IMG/VR virus record: IMGVR_UViG_3300020477_001105
Location: 47,663 to 111,662 of that record
Direction: 5' to 3' (one strand)
DNA: 64,000 nucleotides
Source: a virus
Positions within the stretch are counted from its first letter, which is position 1; each line of letters starts with the position of its first letter. Position numbers and translations under genes: made by a program. This document shows positions 9,848 through 17,867 of the stretch, in pieces. The notes beneath the pieces are model-generated. The model made no database searches. It worked only from the letters and a program-made list of their open reading frames with translations, and had not been told where the DNA came from.

Positions 9848-12232
9848 TTAAGCTATTAATTCGTTAAAGTCCTGACCAGTTCTTGTTGCGTAGAAGTTAA
9901 CCAGGATAAACTCAGCAGCACGTACCGGTTTAATGTAGATGTCAACTACTAACTCGTTCTGATCAATAACGTCAGGTGTGTTGTTTCTTTCATCACAAAT
10001 GATGAGGTAGTCATACATACCTTGTGTGTTTTTAACTCTATCAAAGATAGGTGTTAAATTATTCAGTACCTGTGTTCTTGTTAGTACTGTGTTTGGCTCG
10101 AATACGTAGAACTTCATCGTTTGTCTTACGAGCTTCTCGAGGTACAAGAACAACCTTCTTACATTAACTCTATCGAATGCGCTCGGCTTCTTGAACATGG
10201 TCTTCTGACCCCAAATTACGAAACCTTCATTCGGGAATTGATGTACTGGGTTAATACTGATTCTATATAACTGATCTCTGTGCTTCTGCGCAGGAATTAC
10301 TGCGAGATCATTTACACCACCAAATCTACCACGGGTAAATCCAGCAGGAGCCCACCATGGGTCATATGTGTTATCAGTATTAGCAAATGTTGCTGCTGCT
10401 ACACCGGAGAACGGTGCCCAGATTTGAGTATCAGATGTTCCATCATATACTCTAGCCCAGTTACCATATACAGTTGCGAAACTAGTATTAATCGAACCAT
10501 ATACGTGCCTCAACGGCCAATATACAGCTTGTGTAAATACTCTGGTCTTATCATTAAGAACCTTATCGTTTCTACCTTGTACAAAGATCCATCTCGGTGT
10601 ATCAGCAATAAAGATGTGATCTTTTCTCTTGAATTCAGCAAAATTCTGGAATTCATTAAATACTGCTCTGTAATTCTGCTGCAGGTTATAACCTTCACCA
10701 TGTAAGCTAGCATCAGAATTTACACCCTCGCTTAACTTATATAAACCAGTAGAATTACTGTAATCACCCATATCAAATCTCAGGGTATCATCAAATGTCT
10801 CTAATCCAGTACCGGATAATTGCTGATACTCAGAACCAGCATAAACCGTACCTAAACCAGCTTCAACAGAAACATCAATCTGCTGTGCATCAACATTTAA
10901 CAGGTTATCCATTACACGTCTAACCTTGGTCGGTACAGAACCAACAATCTTATTAACAGGATTAGCAGGCTGATATAAACCTAATGGTAGCAACGCATCC
11001 GTCATAGCTAAGCCAGTAGAGGCGTGATGTAAGCTTGTTAATACGTTTCTAGGTACACCAAAGTTACCAGAAAGTGATACGCTTGCAGAATCCGTAAGAG
11101 CTCTTTGAGATAAGAACCTTACCATCTTATTAGGTTCATTATTGGCACTATTTGCCCATGTACCAGTATTAAGACTGATATTGGGGTTAATAATTACTTC
11201 AAGGTTAGGTGAACCGTCTTCAATATCACCTAAGAAGAACGTCTTAGGTGTACCACCGTTTTGATTCTGTAGCTTGCGATACCCGTCAAGAGATCCCATA
11301 TAAGACTCAGCTAATACATTATCTAATTTTAACGTATCAGTTGAGAACACTGATGTTCTCATCTTGAACAACCCTAAGATTGCGGTATCCTTAAATTCGT
11401 CACTAGAAACGTCAAATGTTGGTAGATTCTCAAGTTTCTCAGAAACATTACCATTACTATCTGTTGCAGTACCAGAGAGTGAGAAGTTTCTTCTCTCTGC
11501 AGGAACAACTAATGGGTTACCTACTAAGTTTTGACCGTTGCTGCTAGCATTAACACTATAGAAGTTGTTAACACTGTCAAAATCAGTCGCAGGATTCATC
11601 TGCGAGTTGTCAGTTAATGTGATGTAATAACCTTCATACTTATCATTAATAGTAGTTTTAGCTTTATTAGTGATAATCATGCCAGCTTTACCCCAAGTAT
11701 TGTGATCATTGGAGAAGCTCTCACTCGGTTTTACATGGTTAGTCCAACTAAACTGTCTTCTGTTTACTAAATCGTATTGCTCTTTACTCAGCTCAACTAA
11801 GGTTGGTCGACCAAATACATATCCAGTACCACCTGTATCACCCACACCCGATAACGATGCACCAGCTGAATGTACGGTTGTAGGTAGTGCCTGCTCACCA
11901 TTATAAGGGTAGCAAGGGAAGAATAACGCGGAATAGCTATCACCAAAGCCCAATCCAGCTGCTGACCCGTATGGCAAGCGGGTCGTTAGCACATTTGCGT
12001 CGCTGTTAAATATACTCTTTACTGTGTGATAGAAATATCTTTCTGCTGCATTGGTAGGTTTCCCGTATACTGTCTCAAATTCAGAGAAGCTGGCGACCTC
12101 CAGTAACTCGTCTGTTGGCCCTTGAGCTGCGAAGCCGGGTACCATGATATGAGTGCCGATAGGAAGCACAGGACGCAGAGATAAATCAATCTCATTAATT
12201 TCTACACCTGGTGATTGTATTGTACGTGCCAT
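9848..12232 (-). CDS. 18: Tail sheath protein gp18
   Basis: 794 aa, longer than T4 gp18 (659 aa). The contractile sheath surrounds the tube. The N-terminus 'MARTIQSPGVEINEIDLSLR' is the sheath signature (SPGVEInEiD), followed by 'GFAAQGPTDELLEVASF' and 'FETVYGKPTNAAERYFYHTV'. The C-terminal domain has 'FVIWGQKTMFKKPSAFDRVN', 'VRRLFLYLEKLVRQTMKFYVFEPN' (split) and a final 'NFYATRTGQDFNELIA'. Extra length lies in the middle, probably inserted surface domains. It follows a late box by 6 nt. Confidence 0.95.
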   Translation of the reverse strand: MARTIQSPGVEINEIDLSLRPVLPIGTHIMVPGFAAQGPTDELLEVASFSEFETVYGKPTNAAERYFYHTVKSIFNSDANVLTTRLPYGSAAGLGFGDSYSALFFPCYPYNGEQALPTTVHSAGASLSGVGDTGGTGYVFGRPTLVELSKEQYDLVNRRQFSWTNHVKPSESFSNDHNTWGKAGMIITNKAKTTINDKYEGYYITLTDNSQMNPATDFDSVNNFYSVNASSNGQNLVGNPLVVPAERRNFSLSGTATDSNGNVSEKLENLPTFDVSSDEFKDTAILGLFKMRTSVFSTDTLKLDNVLAESYMGSLDGYRKLQNQNGGTPKTFFLGDIEDGSPNLEVIINPNISLNTGTWANSANNEPNKMVRFLSQRALTDSASVSLSGNFGVPRNVLTSLHHASTGLAMTDALLPLGLYQPANPVNKIVGSVPTKVRRVMDNLLNVDAQQIDVSVEAGLGTVYAGSEYQQLSGTGLETFDDTLRFDMGDYSNSTGLYKLSEGVNSDASLHGEGYNLQQNYRAVFNEFQNFAEFKRKDHIFIADTPRWIFVQGRNDKVLNDKTRVFTQAVYWPLRHVYGSINTSFATVYGNWARVYDGTSDTQIWAPFSGVAAATFANTDNTYDPWWAPAGFTRGRFGGVNDLAVIPAQKHRDQLYRISINPVHQFPNEGFVIWGQKTMFKKPSAFDRVNVRRLFLYLEKLVRQTMKFYVFEPNTVLTRTQVLNNLTPIFDRVKNTQGMYDYLIICDERNNTPDVIDQNELVVDIYIKPVRAAEFILVNFYATRTGQDFNELIA

Positions 12233-12238
12233 ATAAAA

Positions 12239-12246
12239 TATTTATT
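12239..12246 (-). promoter_or_regulatory. Late promoter box
   Basis: AATAAATA on the minus strand, 6 nt before the sheath ATG at 12232. Confidence 0.75.
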
Positions 12247-12289
12247 CGTTTCGGAATTATTTTATTCTGGTTGAACCTAAAATTGTCGA

Positions 12290-12877
12290 CTAAAGTAAGT
12301 TAACATGTAGCTGAGAGAACGAGAATGTTAGGGTACTTTCAGCTTCTTGAGGATCTCTGTAATTGTACATTATTTCACCTAATCCGATGGGAAACGCTTT
12401 TGTGTAAGTAAACTCGACCACGTTTTTATTGTACTCATTCATACCAAACACGGTAAAGTTGGTTTGATAGTCATCTAGCAGCATTCTAGGCTCCCTTTCA
12501 CCTTGGGCATCATATATAGAGAGCTTGTCGTCGTTTAGTACATCTAGCCATCTCCATATATGCCAGTAGTTGTTAAATTGATTGTCGATGGTAAAGTTTA
12601 CTGTAACGTCATCGTACTTAGATCTAGAGTGAGTGGATACGTTTAAGTGTTGACCTGCATACGGTAGATCGTTAGGTAATATAGTTACAGCTGGTACTAC
12701 AACACCATATACGGAAAATTGTAGTGTATCAGGCATCGTTCTAGCATCGCTATGGTTATGTGTTGCTCGTTCTACTTTTGATACCGTATTCTTCAAAGCA
12801 GCAGGGACAGATAAAGATAGTAAAAATTTATCTAACCGGGCTTTGTTTAGTACTGACTGTTTTGCTTTATCTGCCAT
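12290..12877 (-). CDS. Tail-tube-like protein (second gp19-type gene)
   Basis: 195 aa. It shares the tube fold pattern with gp19: 'LPYAGQHLNVSTHSRSKYDD', 'VTVNFTIDNQFNNYWHIWRW' and 'VVEFTYTKAFPIGLGEIMYN', i.e. the late 'aFP~~ig' strand, ending in a beta strand 'LTFSFSQLHV'. It lies between terminase and sheath, where T4 has no tube gene. It could be a tail terminator or a tube-end protein such as a gp3/gp15 analogue, or a minor tube subunit. The role is uncertain; the tube-like fold is fairly clear. Confidence 0.65.
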   Translation of the reverse strand: MADKAKQSVLNKARLDKFLLSLSVPAALKNTVSKVERATHNHSDARTMPDTLQFSVYGVVVPAVTILPNDLPYAGQHLNVSTHSRSKYDDVTVNFTIDNQFNNYWHIWRWLDVLNDDKLSIYDAQGEREPRMLLDDYQTNFTVFGMNEYNKNVVEFTYTKAFPIGLGEIMYNYRDPQEAESTLTFSFSQLHVNLL

Positions 12878-12879
12878 TA

Positions 12880-14658
12880 TTAAAAGTCTCCATAGTAATG
12901 CATGTTGTCACCTTTTTGGTTATCCCAAATATCATTAAACTGATCTTCGTGTCTAGGTGAGGGGAATTCCCACCCTAACGTTTTAAGCTCATCAATATCA
13001 CTACTCTGCTCGGTACTAGTGAAAACTATTGGTAAAGCATTTCCGTGACTACCTATCACCTTTTCATTTGAATACATAGATACCGGATTTACAAAATGAC
13101 GAGTACCGTAGTCTATAGATTTTATCATTTTAGGTTTATGGTTGTCATCGAACTCAACAATTTCATAATATCTATCAACAACAGTTTCTTCCAACCCAAT
13201 TAAAGACCATATCAACGACATAACTCTATCATCTAGATAATTACCCTCTTTCTTTGCTGCCCAGGTACCATTAGGGTACCGTACAAATGATCTCATTTCA
13301 TTAACAGTGCTAATATCATTGAATTTAACAACCTGTAAATGGTTTACCCAATATCTCATATTAACCACACCTTTATATTTGGTATTAGTATGGGCAATAA
13401 CACCTAACCTATTATCATACGACTTTGAGTGTGAGCCTTTTGGTGAAAAGGTAATTAAGTTAGAATACCCGTGCTGATTGAAAAGGTTATCAACTACTTG
13501 AGCTCCACAGTTGTTTCTCTCTACTGCAATAGGAGGACTTCCCCAGTGTTGAGCTATCTCAAAAACCTTTGTGGTGAAATTATAGGGGGAAATAGTATTG
13601 TTATGGTATACGGCGACTTGAACAATATTCGTCAAATCTGTTATATCTAGAACTTGTACAACACTAGCATTTTCACCGACACCCTCTGCAATATCAACAC
13701 CTATACCATATAAGTGGTCTTCTTTTGGTTCTTCCCACAATAGATACTTACCTTCATCAAACACAAATTCTGGCTCAGAACAACCTAGCTTTAACCGTTC
13801 GAATAATTCTTCATCAATTACTGATTCACCTGTTTGTAAGAATACATTTCCAAATTCTTGACTAAAAGCCTCAACACTCCCAAGGGACTTCATAGTCTCC
13901 TCTTTCCACTCTTCGTCACGACCAGGGATCTCCCACCAATCTACTCTCTCTGCCTTCCAGTTACTTTCACCCTTCTCTGCGTTGGTGTAAATTTCATGAA
14001 ACAGGTTCTCGGTACCGTTAGGTGTGCTCGCAATAAAAATTTTAGATTTTTTAGAAGATGAAATGATAGGATAGACTGATCTCCAGAAATCCTGAACTAA
14101 GTGATCATCAATAAATGCTAACTCATCAAGAACCAATACATTACAGGAATCACCACGACCAGCATCCGATGACGTGGTTGAAATACCAATACTAGATCCA
14201 TTATCTAATGCCATAGCGGTCTTACCGTACTCTACAACACCAGGTTTTAAGTGATTAGGTAACATCTCATATGCTAATCGCACTCTCTTAAAGATGTTAA
14301 TAGCAGTCTGCTCTTTGTTAGCTACGATAAGTATTCGCTGATCTTCTTGAAAGCATGCTATCCATAAGCAATATATTGTCATTAAGGTAGTTTTACCAAT
14401 CTGACGGCTAGCTAATAAACTAACAAATCTATTATCTCTTAAACTACGTAATACTCTCTTTTGACATTTATATAAGCCAATCCTCTCTCGGCCACGGTCT
14501 AGGTTAACAATATAAAAGAAGTTTTCTGCAAAATATAGTATATTACGCTTACTTTTCTTAAGCTCATTGATCATCTCCGGAGTCCACTCAAACTCAGCAT
14601 CCGGTCTAGGAAGGTTCTTATTTCCTAGATAATATTTTTGATCATCTTTTTTGTTCAT
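12880..14658 (-). CDS. 17: Terminase large subunit gp17
   Basis: 592 aa (T4 gp17 about 610). It is the DNA-packaging ATPase-nuclease that docks on the portal. The ATPase domain has a Walker A 'SRQIGKTT' (residues 84-91), a Walker B 'VLVLDELAFI' with the catalytic Glu, and 'IFIASTPNGTENLFHEIY' (coupling motif region). The nuclease domain starts with 'GVDIAEGVG' (first catalytic Asp) and has a late 'LDDRVMSLIW' acidic motif. A normal Shine-Dalgarno AGGA lies 8 nt before the ATG, unlike many genes here. The small terminase is not visible in this window. Confidence 0.97.
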   Translation of the reverse strand: MNKKDDQKYYLGNKNLPRPDAEFEWTPEMINELKKSKRNILYFAENFFYIVNLDRGRERIGLYKCQKRVLRSLRDNRFVSLLASRQIGKTTLMTIYCLWIACFQEDQRILIVANKEQTAINIFKRVRLAYEMLPNHLKPGVVEYGKTAMALDNGSSIGISTTSSDAGRGDSCNVLVLDELAFIDDHLVQDFWRSVYPIISSSKKSKIFIASTPNGTENLFHEIYTNAEKGESNWKAERVDWWEIPGRDEEWKEETMKSLGSVEAFSQEFGNVFLQTGESVIDEELFERLKLGCSEPEFVFDEGKYLLWEEPKEDHLYGIGVDIAEGVGENASVVQVLDITDLTNIVQVAVYHNNTISPYNFTTKVFEIAQHWGSPPIAVERNNCGAQVVDNLFNQHGYSNLITFSPKGSHSKSYDNRLGVIAHTNTKYKGVVNMRYWVNHLQVVKFNDISTVNEMRSFVRYPNGTWAAKKEGNYLDDRVMSLIWSLIGLEETVVDRYYEIVEFDDNHKPKMIKSIDYGTRHFVNPVSMYSNEKVIGSHGNALPIVFTSTEQSSDIDELKTLGWEFPSPRHEDQFNDIWDNQKGDNMHYYGDF

Positions 14659-14675
14659 AAAAGGTTCCTACAATA

Positions 14676-14683
14676 TATAAATA
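14676..14683 (+). promoter_or_regulatory. Late promoter box (perfect TATAAATA)
   Basis: TATAAATA, 5 nt before the ATG at 14689. With T4 spacing (box at -13 to -6), +1 would be the A of the start codon. Confidence 0.85.
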
Positions 14684-14688
14684 TTTAC

Positions 14689-15606
14689 ATGCCAGTACGA
14701 CATATTGATGAAATTGGTGAACTATATTCCAAGAATGTTTCACCCGTAACAGATAAAGAGCTGAAACTTGAAGAACAAGAAGCTGCCAATCGCAAGAGTC
14801 TTCTTACAGAAGGTGAGGCTGTGAAGGCTAAACCCGCTAAAGATATAGCTTTTGAAGGTGAACCTAAAAAGGAAAAAGGGTTCGACGGCGCGACGACTCC
14901 TGATGGTGTAGAGAAGGCAGAATTGGATACCCAAAACAGCTCAACTGGCGAGTCTGCTTTTGGTGTTGAAAGTTTCTCTAACCCGGTGAAAAAAGAACAA
15001 AAAGAAATAAATAATTCTACAATGAAGGAAAATCAACAACAATCACAGTCAACATTTGATCGCCTATTCGAAGATGTAATGGGTGGCGAAGAAGTAGATT
15101 TAGGCATGGAAGCTGAGCCCGGCATGGACGACATGATGGGTGGCGAAGAAGAGGACCTCGGTGGAGGTGATCTTGCTAGCAGGCTCCGTGAAGTAGCAGA
15201 ACTTTTAGTTGGTATCGCTGACGACATGAGTGGAGAAGGCGGTGAAGAGGAAATCGAAGACATGGAAGATGTCGCCGAGGTTGAGGGAGATGAGTTTGGC
15301 GAGAGCTATACTAATTTCGACCACGACCATAACTTCACTGGCGGGCAGGCAGTAGTCGACGGTGCTCACGAAAATACCGGCTTACAAGGTAAGAGTAACA
15401 AAGTATCCGGTTCCGGTCACCAAGTATCTGGTCACGGGCACGGCGAAGGTGGTGCAGGTGGACAGGAAGACGGTGGAAAACCTAAGCCCGTCGCGGGTGG
15501 TCAAGCAGTAGTTGATGGTTCTCACGAGAACGTTGGCTTGCAGGGCAAGAACAACAAAGTAGGTGGTAAAGTTTCTGGCGGTAATAAAGACTTATTCAGA
15601 GCTTAA
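14689..15606 (+). CDS. Acidic repeat-containing protein, putative prohead core/internal protein
   Basis: 305 aa from the ATG at 14689; a longer frame from 14638 would overlap terminase and ignore the promoter. The protein is strongly acidic in the middle (runs of Glu/Asp with GG). At residues 121-135 it contains 'STFDRLFEDVMGGEE', similar to the N-terminal signatures of other late genes in this window. The C-terminal third is Gly/His-rich with two copies of 'GGQAVVDG-x-HEN-x-GLQGK-x-NKV' (about 218-240 and 270-292). Acidic composition resembles T4 prohead core proteins such as gp67; no firm family match. Confidence 0.75.
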   Translation: MPVRHIDEIGELYSKNVSPVTDKELKLEEQEAANRKSLLTEGEAVKAKPAKDIAFEGEPKKEKGFDGATTPDGVEKAELDTQNSSTGESAFGVESFSNPVKKEQKEINNSTMKENQQQSQSTFDRLFEDVMGGEEVDLGMEAEPGMDDMMGGEEEDLGGGDLASRLREVAELLVGIADDMSGEGGEEEIEDMEDVAEVEGDEFGESYTNFDHDHNFTGGQAVVDGAHENTGLQGKSNKVSGSGHQVSGHGHGEGGAGGQEDGGKPKPVAGGQAVVDGSHENVGLQGKNNKVGGKVSGGNKDLFRA

Positions 15607-15630
15607 TTCACTACAACATCCTTCATTTAG

Positions 15631-15660
15631 ACCCGGTCAATATATTGACCGGGTTTTTTT
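15631..15660 (+). terminator. Rho-independent terminator
   Basis: Perfect 10-bp stem ACCCGGTCAA / TTGACCGGGT (15631-15640, 15645-15654) with a TATA loop, followed by a T run to 15660. It ends the transcript of the acidic protein gene 25 nt after its stop. The last T is also the first base of the next late promoter. Confidence 0.93.
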
Positions 15661-15667
15661 ATAAATA
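15660..15667 (+). promoter_or_regulatory. Late promoter box (perfect TATAAATA)
   Basis: TATAAATA beginning in the terminator's T tract, 6 nt before the ATG at 15674. Confidence 0.85.
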
Positions 15668-15673
15668 CTTTTA

Positions 15674-16078
15674 ATGAAGGATAAGGATCAAAAACTAATT
15701 TGGGAAGCTTATATAACTGAGGATAAATGGCAGATTCTTCACGCCCAAAAAGCGCGCGCGCGCCCGCTAGCGGGCGCCGGTGTCCCAGACGGTAAGGCTG
15801 GTCCGCTATCTCCCATACAATCTATGATGATGGACTATGGTATCTCACCTCAAGCACAGCAACAACACCGTCTAGATCCAGATTTTTTGACGCTGCAAAC
15901 CAAAATGGGAGAATTCACCAATCCAAAAGGTTACAGTGTGCCAGCGAATTGGTGGGAGAAAGAAGCTCCAAGATTTGGGGCACAAAAAGATAAGCTTGGT
16001 CAACCGTTACCTGCTCGAAATTGGGGAGATGTAATTCGACAATTTGGTGGCCGGTTTCCTGGATCTGGTCCAATTTAA
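15674..16078 (+). CDS. Late protein of unknown function with signature-like N-terminus
   Basis: 134 aa. It starts MKDKDQKLIWEAYITED, a short amphipathic helix ending in Glu like several other late proteins here (possible capsid-targeting signal). The body is Pro/Gln/Gly-rich with no recognised domain. An unusually GC-rich stretch (see 15752-15780) encodes 'KARARPLAGAG' near residue 27. The gene has its own promoter and abuts the lysis-like group downstream. Confidence 0.7.
   Translation: MKDKDQKLIWEAYITEDKWQILHAQKARARPLAGAGVPDGKAGPLSPIQSMMMDYGISPQAQQQHRLDPDFLTLQTKMGEFTNPKGYSVPANWWEKEAPRFGAQKDKLGQPLPARNWGDVIRQFGGRFPGSGPI
15752..15777. repeat. Alternating GC run plus perfect 18-bp palindrome
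   Basis: A GCGCGCGCGCGC run (15752-15763) overlaps the perfect palindrome GCGCCCGCTAGCGGGCGC (15760-15777). It is the most GC-rich patch in an AT-rich window and lies inside a coding region, about 90 nt after a late promoter. Confidence 0.9.
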
Positions 16079-16082
16079 AATT

Positions 16083-16268
16083 ATGTTATGGCTTAAACAA
16101 GTTATCGCAGCAATCTTAGAATTCTTCTCGGCTGAAATGAAGCAAGATAAGAAAGCGTCTAATGCAGATAAAACACCTGACAAGTTGAAAAATGCATGGC
16201 GTGATCGTATAATAGAGGCAGAAAGAAAATCTAAAGATGAAAGTACTAAAGACACTTCTACTGATTAG
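16083..16268 (+). CDS. Small N-terminally hydrophobic protein (inner-membrane spanin candidate)
   Basis: 61 aa from the ATG at 16083 (frame is open further upstream, but within the preceding gene). Residues 2-18 (LWLKQVIAAILEFFSAE) form one hydrophobic or amphipathic segment; the rest is highly charged Lys/Asp/Glu/Ser. Its 3' end overlaps the start of a lipoprotein gene by 32 nt in another frame, the arrangement used by Rz/Rz1-type spanin pairs. The hydrophobic helix is short, so spanin function is inferred from layout only. Confidence 0.6.
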   Translation: MLWLKQVIAAILEFFSAEMKQDKKASNADKTPDKLKNAWRDRIIEAERKSKDESTKDTSTD

Positions 16269-16467
16269 CACCGCGGCCATACTTATGGGATGTGGATCCA
16301 CTAAGGTTGTCTTCGTTGACACCCAATCTCAAATTGTACGCATTGGCCCGAACGTCACTGGTAAGGTGTATGTTCTCAAAAACGGTGAATGGGTGCTATC
16401 TAAGAATAACATGCAATTACCTGAAGGGTGGTACGCTGGAGCTCTTCCTGCAGACGCAGAAGATTGA
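16237..16467 (+). CDS. Outer-membrane lipoprotein (Rz1-like/o-spanin candidate)
   Basis: 76 aa. The N-terminus MKVLKTLLLISTAAILMGC is a lipoprotein signal with lipobox L-M-G-C (Cys19), so the mature protein is about 58 aa anchored in a membrane. The mature part 'VRIGPNVTGKVYVLKNG' and 'NNMQLPEGWYAG' matches a small lipoprotein type common beside phage lysis genes. Overlap with the preceding small membrane-type gene suggests a two-component spanin. No Pro-rich linker is seen, so it could be another phage lipoprotein. Confidence 0.75.
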   Translation: MKVLKTLLLISTAAILMGCGSTKVVFVDTQSQIVRIGPNVTGKVYVLKNGEWVLSKNNMQLPEGWYAGALPADAED

Positions 16468-16477
16468 CAGCTCACGG

Positions 16478-16485
16478 ACTAAATA
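16478..16485 (+). promoter_or_regulatory. Late promoter box
   Basis: ACTAAATA, 5 nt before the ATG at 16491. Confidence 0.7.
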
Positions 16486-16490
16486 CTTAC

Positions 16491-16679
16491 ATGAGCTGGA
16501 TATTAGAACATAGAAATGAACTGATCGGAATCATAACAGGCATCGTCACTGTTGCCTCCGCCATCGCCGCGCTGACGCCAACACCTAAGGACGATACCAT
16601 CGTAGGTAAGCTCTACAAAGTAGTCGATTTCTTAGCCATTAACGTAGGTAAGGCTAAAGACGGTAGTAAAAAAAACTAA
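16491..16679 (+). CDS. Small membrane protein, holin-like
   Basis: 62 aa from the ATG at 16491. One transmembrane helix at residues about 9-27 (LIGIITGIVTVASAIAAL), then 'TPTPKDDTIVGKLYKVVDFL' and a Lys-rich tail. This N-out short protein type (TPTP-x-DD motif) is widespread in phages and is often listed as holin-like; its function is not proven. It follows the lipoprotein gene and precedes a strong terminator, completing a lysis-like group. No endolysin is visible in the window. Confidence 0.7.
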   Translation: MSWILEHRNELIGIITGIVTVASAIAALTPTPKDDTIVGKLYKVVDFLAINVGKAKDGSKKN

Positions 16680-16708
16680 ATAAAAAACCCGTTACAGTTC
16701 TATAAAGT

Positions 16709-16740
16709 AACCTCACCTTAGGGTGAGGTTTTCTTTTTTT
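16709..16740 (+). terminator. Rho-independent terminator
   Basis: Perfect 9-bp stem AACCTCACC / GGTGAGGTT (16709-16717, 16722-16730) with a TTAG loop and a T-rich tail to 16740. It lies 29 nt after the holin-like gene and 1 nt before the next late box. Confidence 0.92.
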
Positions 16741-16741
16741 A

Positions 16742-16749
16742 CATAAATA
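16742..16749 (+). promoter_or_regulatory. Late promoter box
   Basis: CATAAATA, 6 nt before the ATG at 16756. Confidence 0.75.
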
Positions 16750-16755
16750 CTATTG

Positions 16756-17148
16756 ATGAGACCTTTAAGTGAAGATGTACTAGGGGGCGAGATGCCTAGC
16801 TTTAAGGATTTCTTTAGGTTTACATCTGCAGAAAGCGGGGATACGGACGGTAATAGAGTAAAAGACGTCAATAATACTCGCATTCAAAAAGGTCTTACGG
16901 GTATGACCCGTCAAAGACAGAATCTAGTACCTGATAAAGATAAAGTTAATCCAGAACTCGTCCGTAAGGTTGAGATATTAAGAAACTCTATATCTGGTAA
17001 GCAAGTACTTAATGGAAAAGATTTAAAAGATATCTTAACAATATACAAGATCAAAAATCTGACACCTGACCATCCTCGTGATCTAGGTACAACAGGTATC
17101 ACGGTATATTTTGATGATAAATTAAACTCATACTGTATAGGGAAATAA
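16756..17148 (+). CDS. Late protein of unknown function, upstream of neck gene
   Basis: 130 aa from the ATG at 16756 (a TTG codon directly upstream is less likely). Starts MRPLSEDVLGGEMPSFKDFF, with an acidic LxEDVLGGE-like motif resembling the other late N-terminal signatures. The body is basic in the middle, then mixed. Its stop overlaps the ATG of the neck gene (TAATG), so the two are co-translated. I do not recognise a family; a head or neck role is likely from coupling. Confidence 0.75.
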   Translation: MRPLSEDVLGGEMPSFKDFFRFTSAESGDTDGNRVKDVNNTRIQKGLTGMTRQRQNLVPDKDKVNPELVRKVEILRNSISGKQVLNGKDLKDILTIYKIKNLTPDHPRDLGTTGITVYFDDKLNSYCIGK

Positions 17149-17867
17149 TGCCACGACAATATTACGGAGATGAAGTAACAGTACCTGGAACGTTTAGAAT
17201 CGGTGACAAGTCGTTTAACGATAATGAACGTGACAACTTCGCGTTGTGGTTTAATGAGCAAATTAAAATTTATGGACAAGAGGTTCACTACTATGTAAGT
17301 GGATATGCTCTTTCTGCTCACGATGCCTTCTACGGTGAACAACCATCTGCTACTTATAGTGATCCTAGTAGAGTGGTTATGATGATTGAGTTAAATGAGC
17401 AATCAGTAATATTAAGCAAATTTGGTATAGAGGGTCAGGACGATGTTACTGCATGGATAGCAGTTAGTGCGTATTATGATACCTTCGGTCAAGGTGCAGA
17501 GCCAAAAGCAGGTGATGTGTTTCAATTGACAGAGTTTGGTAACGATAGACCCGGTGACCGTAATGGTAAGTTTTTCGAAATCACAGCTCGTCGTGATCAA
17601 GAAGTAAGTACAATTAACCCGCTAATGGGTCATTATGTTTGGTTAATACAAGCTAAGCGTCACGACTGGTCATTCGAACCTGGTCTGTCAGGTGAAAAGG
17701 GGCAAGACCAAGTATATGATGACTCTTTCTCAGGTAGGTTATCTGGTCATACTAACACACAGACTGATACCAAGGCATATACAGATAATGTTGATACAGA
17801 TTCTAAGAGCGTATGGAATTATAGCGCTTATGGGGATGACGATGATGTATATGGAGACTACAATTAA
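17148..17867 (+). CDS. 14: Neck protein gp14-like
   Basis: 239 aa (T4 gp14 256 aa). Neck proteins close the head and connect to the tail. The shared pattern is 'YYVSGYALSAHDAFYGEQPS' (T4-type YYVpRe.vs.D.ifGEd), 'ILSKFGIEGQDDVTAWIAV' (matching fs-nFGm-vqDEvt), 'EPKAGDVFQL' and 'GKFFEITARRD'. The C-terminus is Asp/Asn/Tyr-rich and low complexity. It is co-translated with the preceding gene. gp13 is not recognisable next to it. Confidence 0.75.
   Translation: MPRQYYGDEVTVPGTFRIGDKSFNDNERDNFALWFNEQIKIYGQEVHYYVSGYALSAHDAFYGEQPSATYSDPSRVVMMIELNEQSVILSKFGIEGQDDVTAWIAVSAYYDTFGQGAEPKAGDVFQLTEFGNDRPGDRNGKFFEITARRDQEVSTINPLMGHYVWLIQAKRHDWSFEPGLSGEKGQDQVYDDSFSGRLSGHTNTQTDTKAYTDNVDTDSKSVWNYSAYGDDDDVYGDYN

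Noticed and set aside
10280-10713. Long open frames (141 aa plus strand, 67 aa minus strand) inside the sheath gene
   Set aside because: They are antisense or shifted shadows of the clear gp18 coding frame, with Cys/Ser-rich, unprotein-like composition and no promoter or start context.
14638-14688. Upstream extension of the acidic late protein gene
   Set aside because: It would start inside the terminase gene and upstream of the perfect TATAAATA box; the ATG at 14689 fits the promoter.
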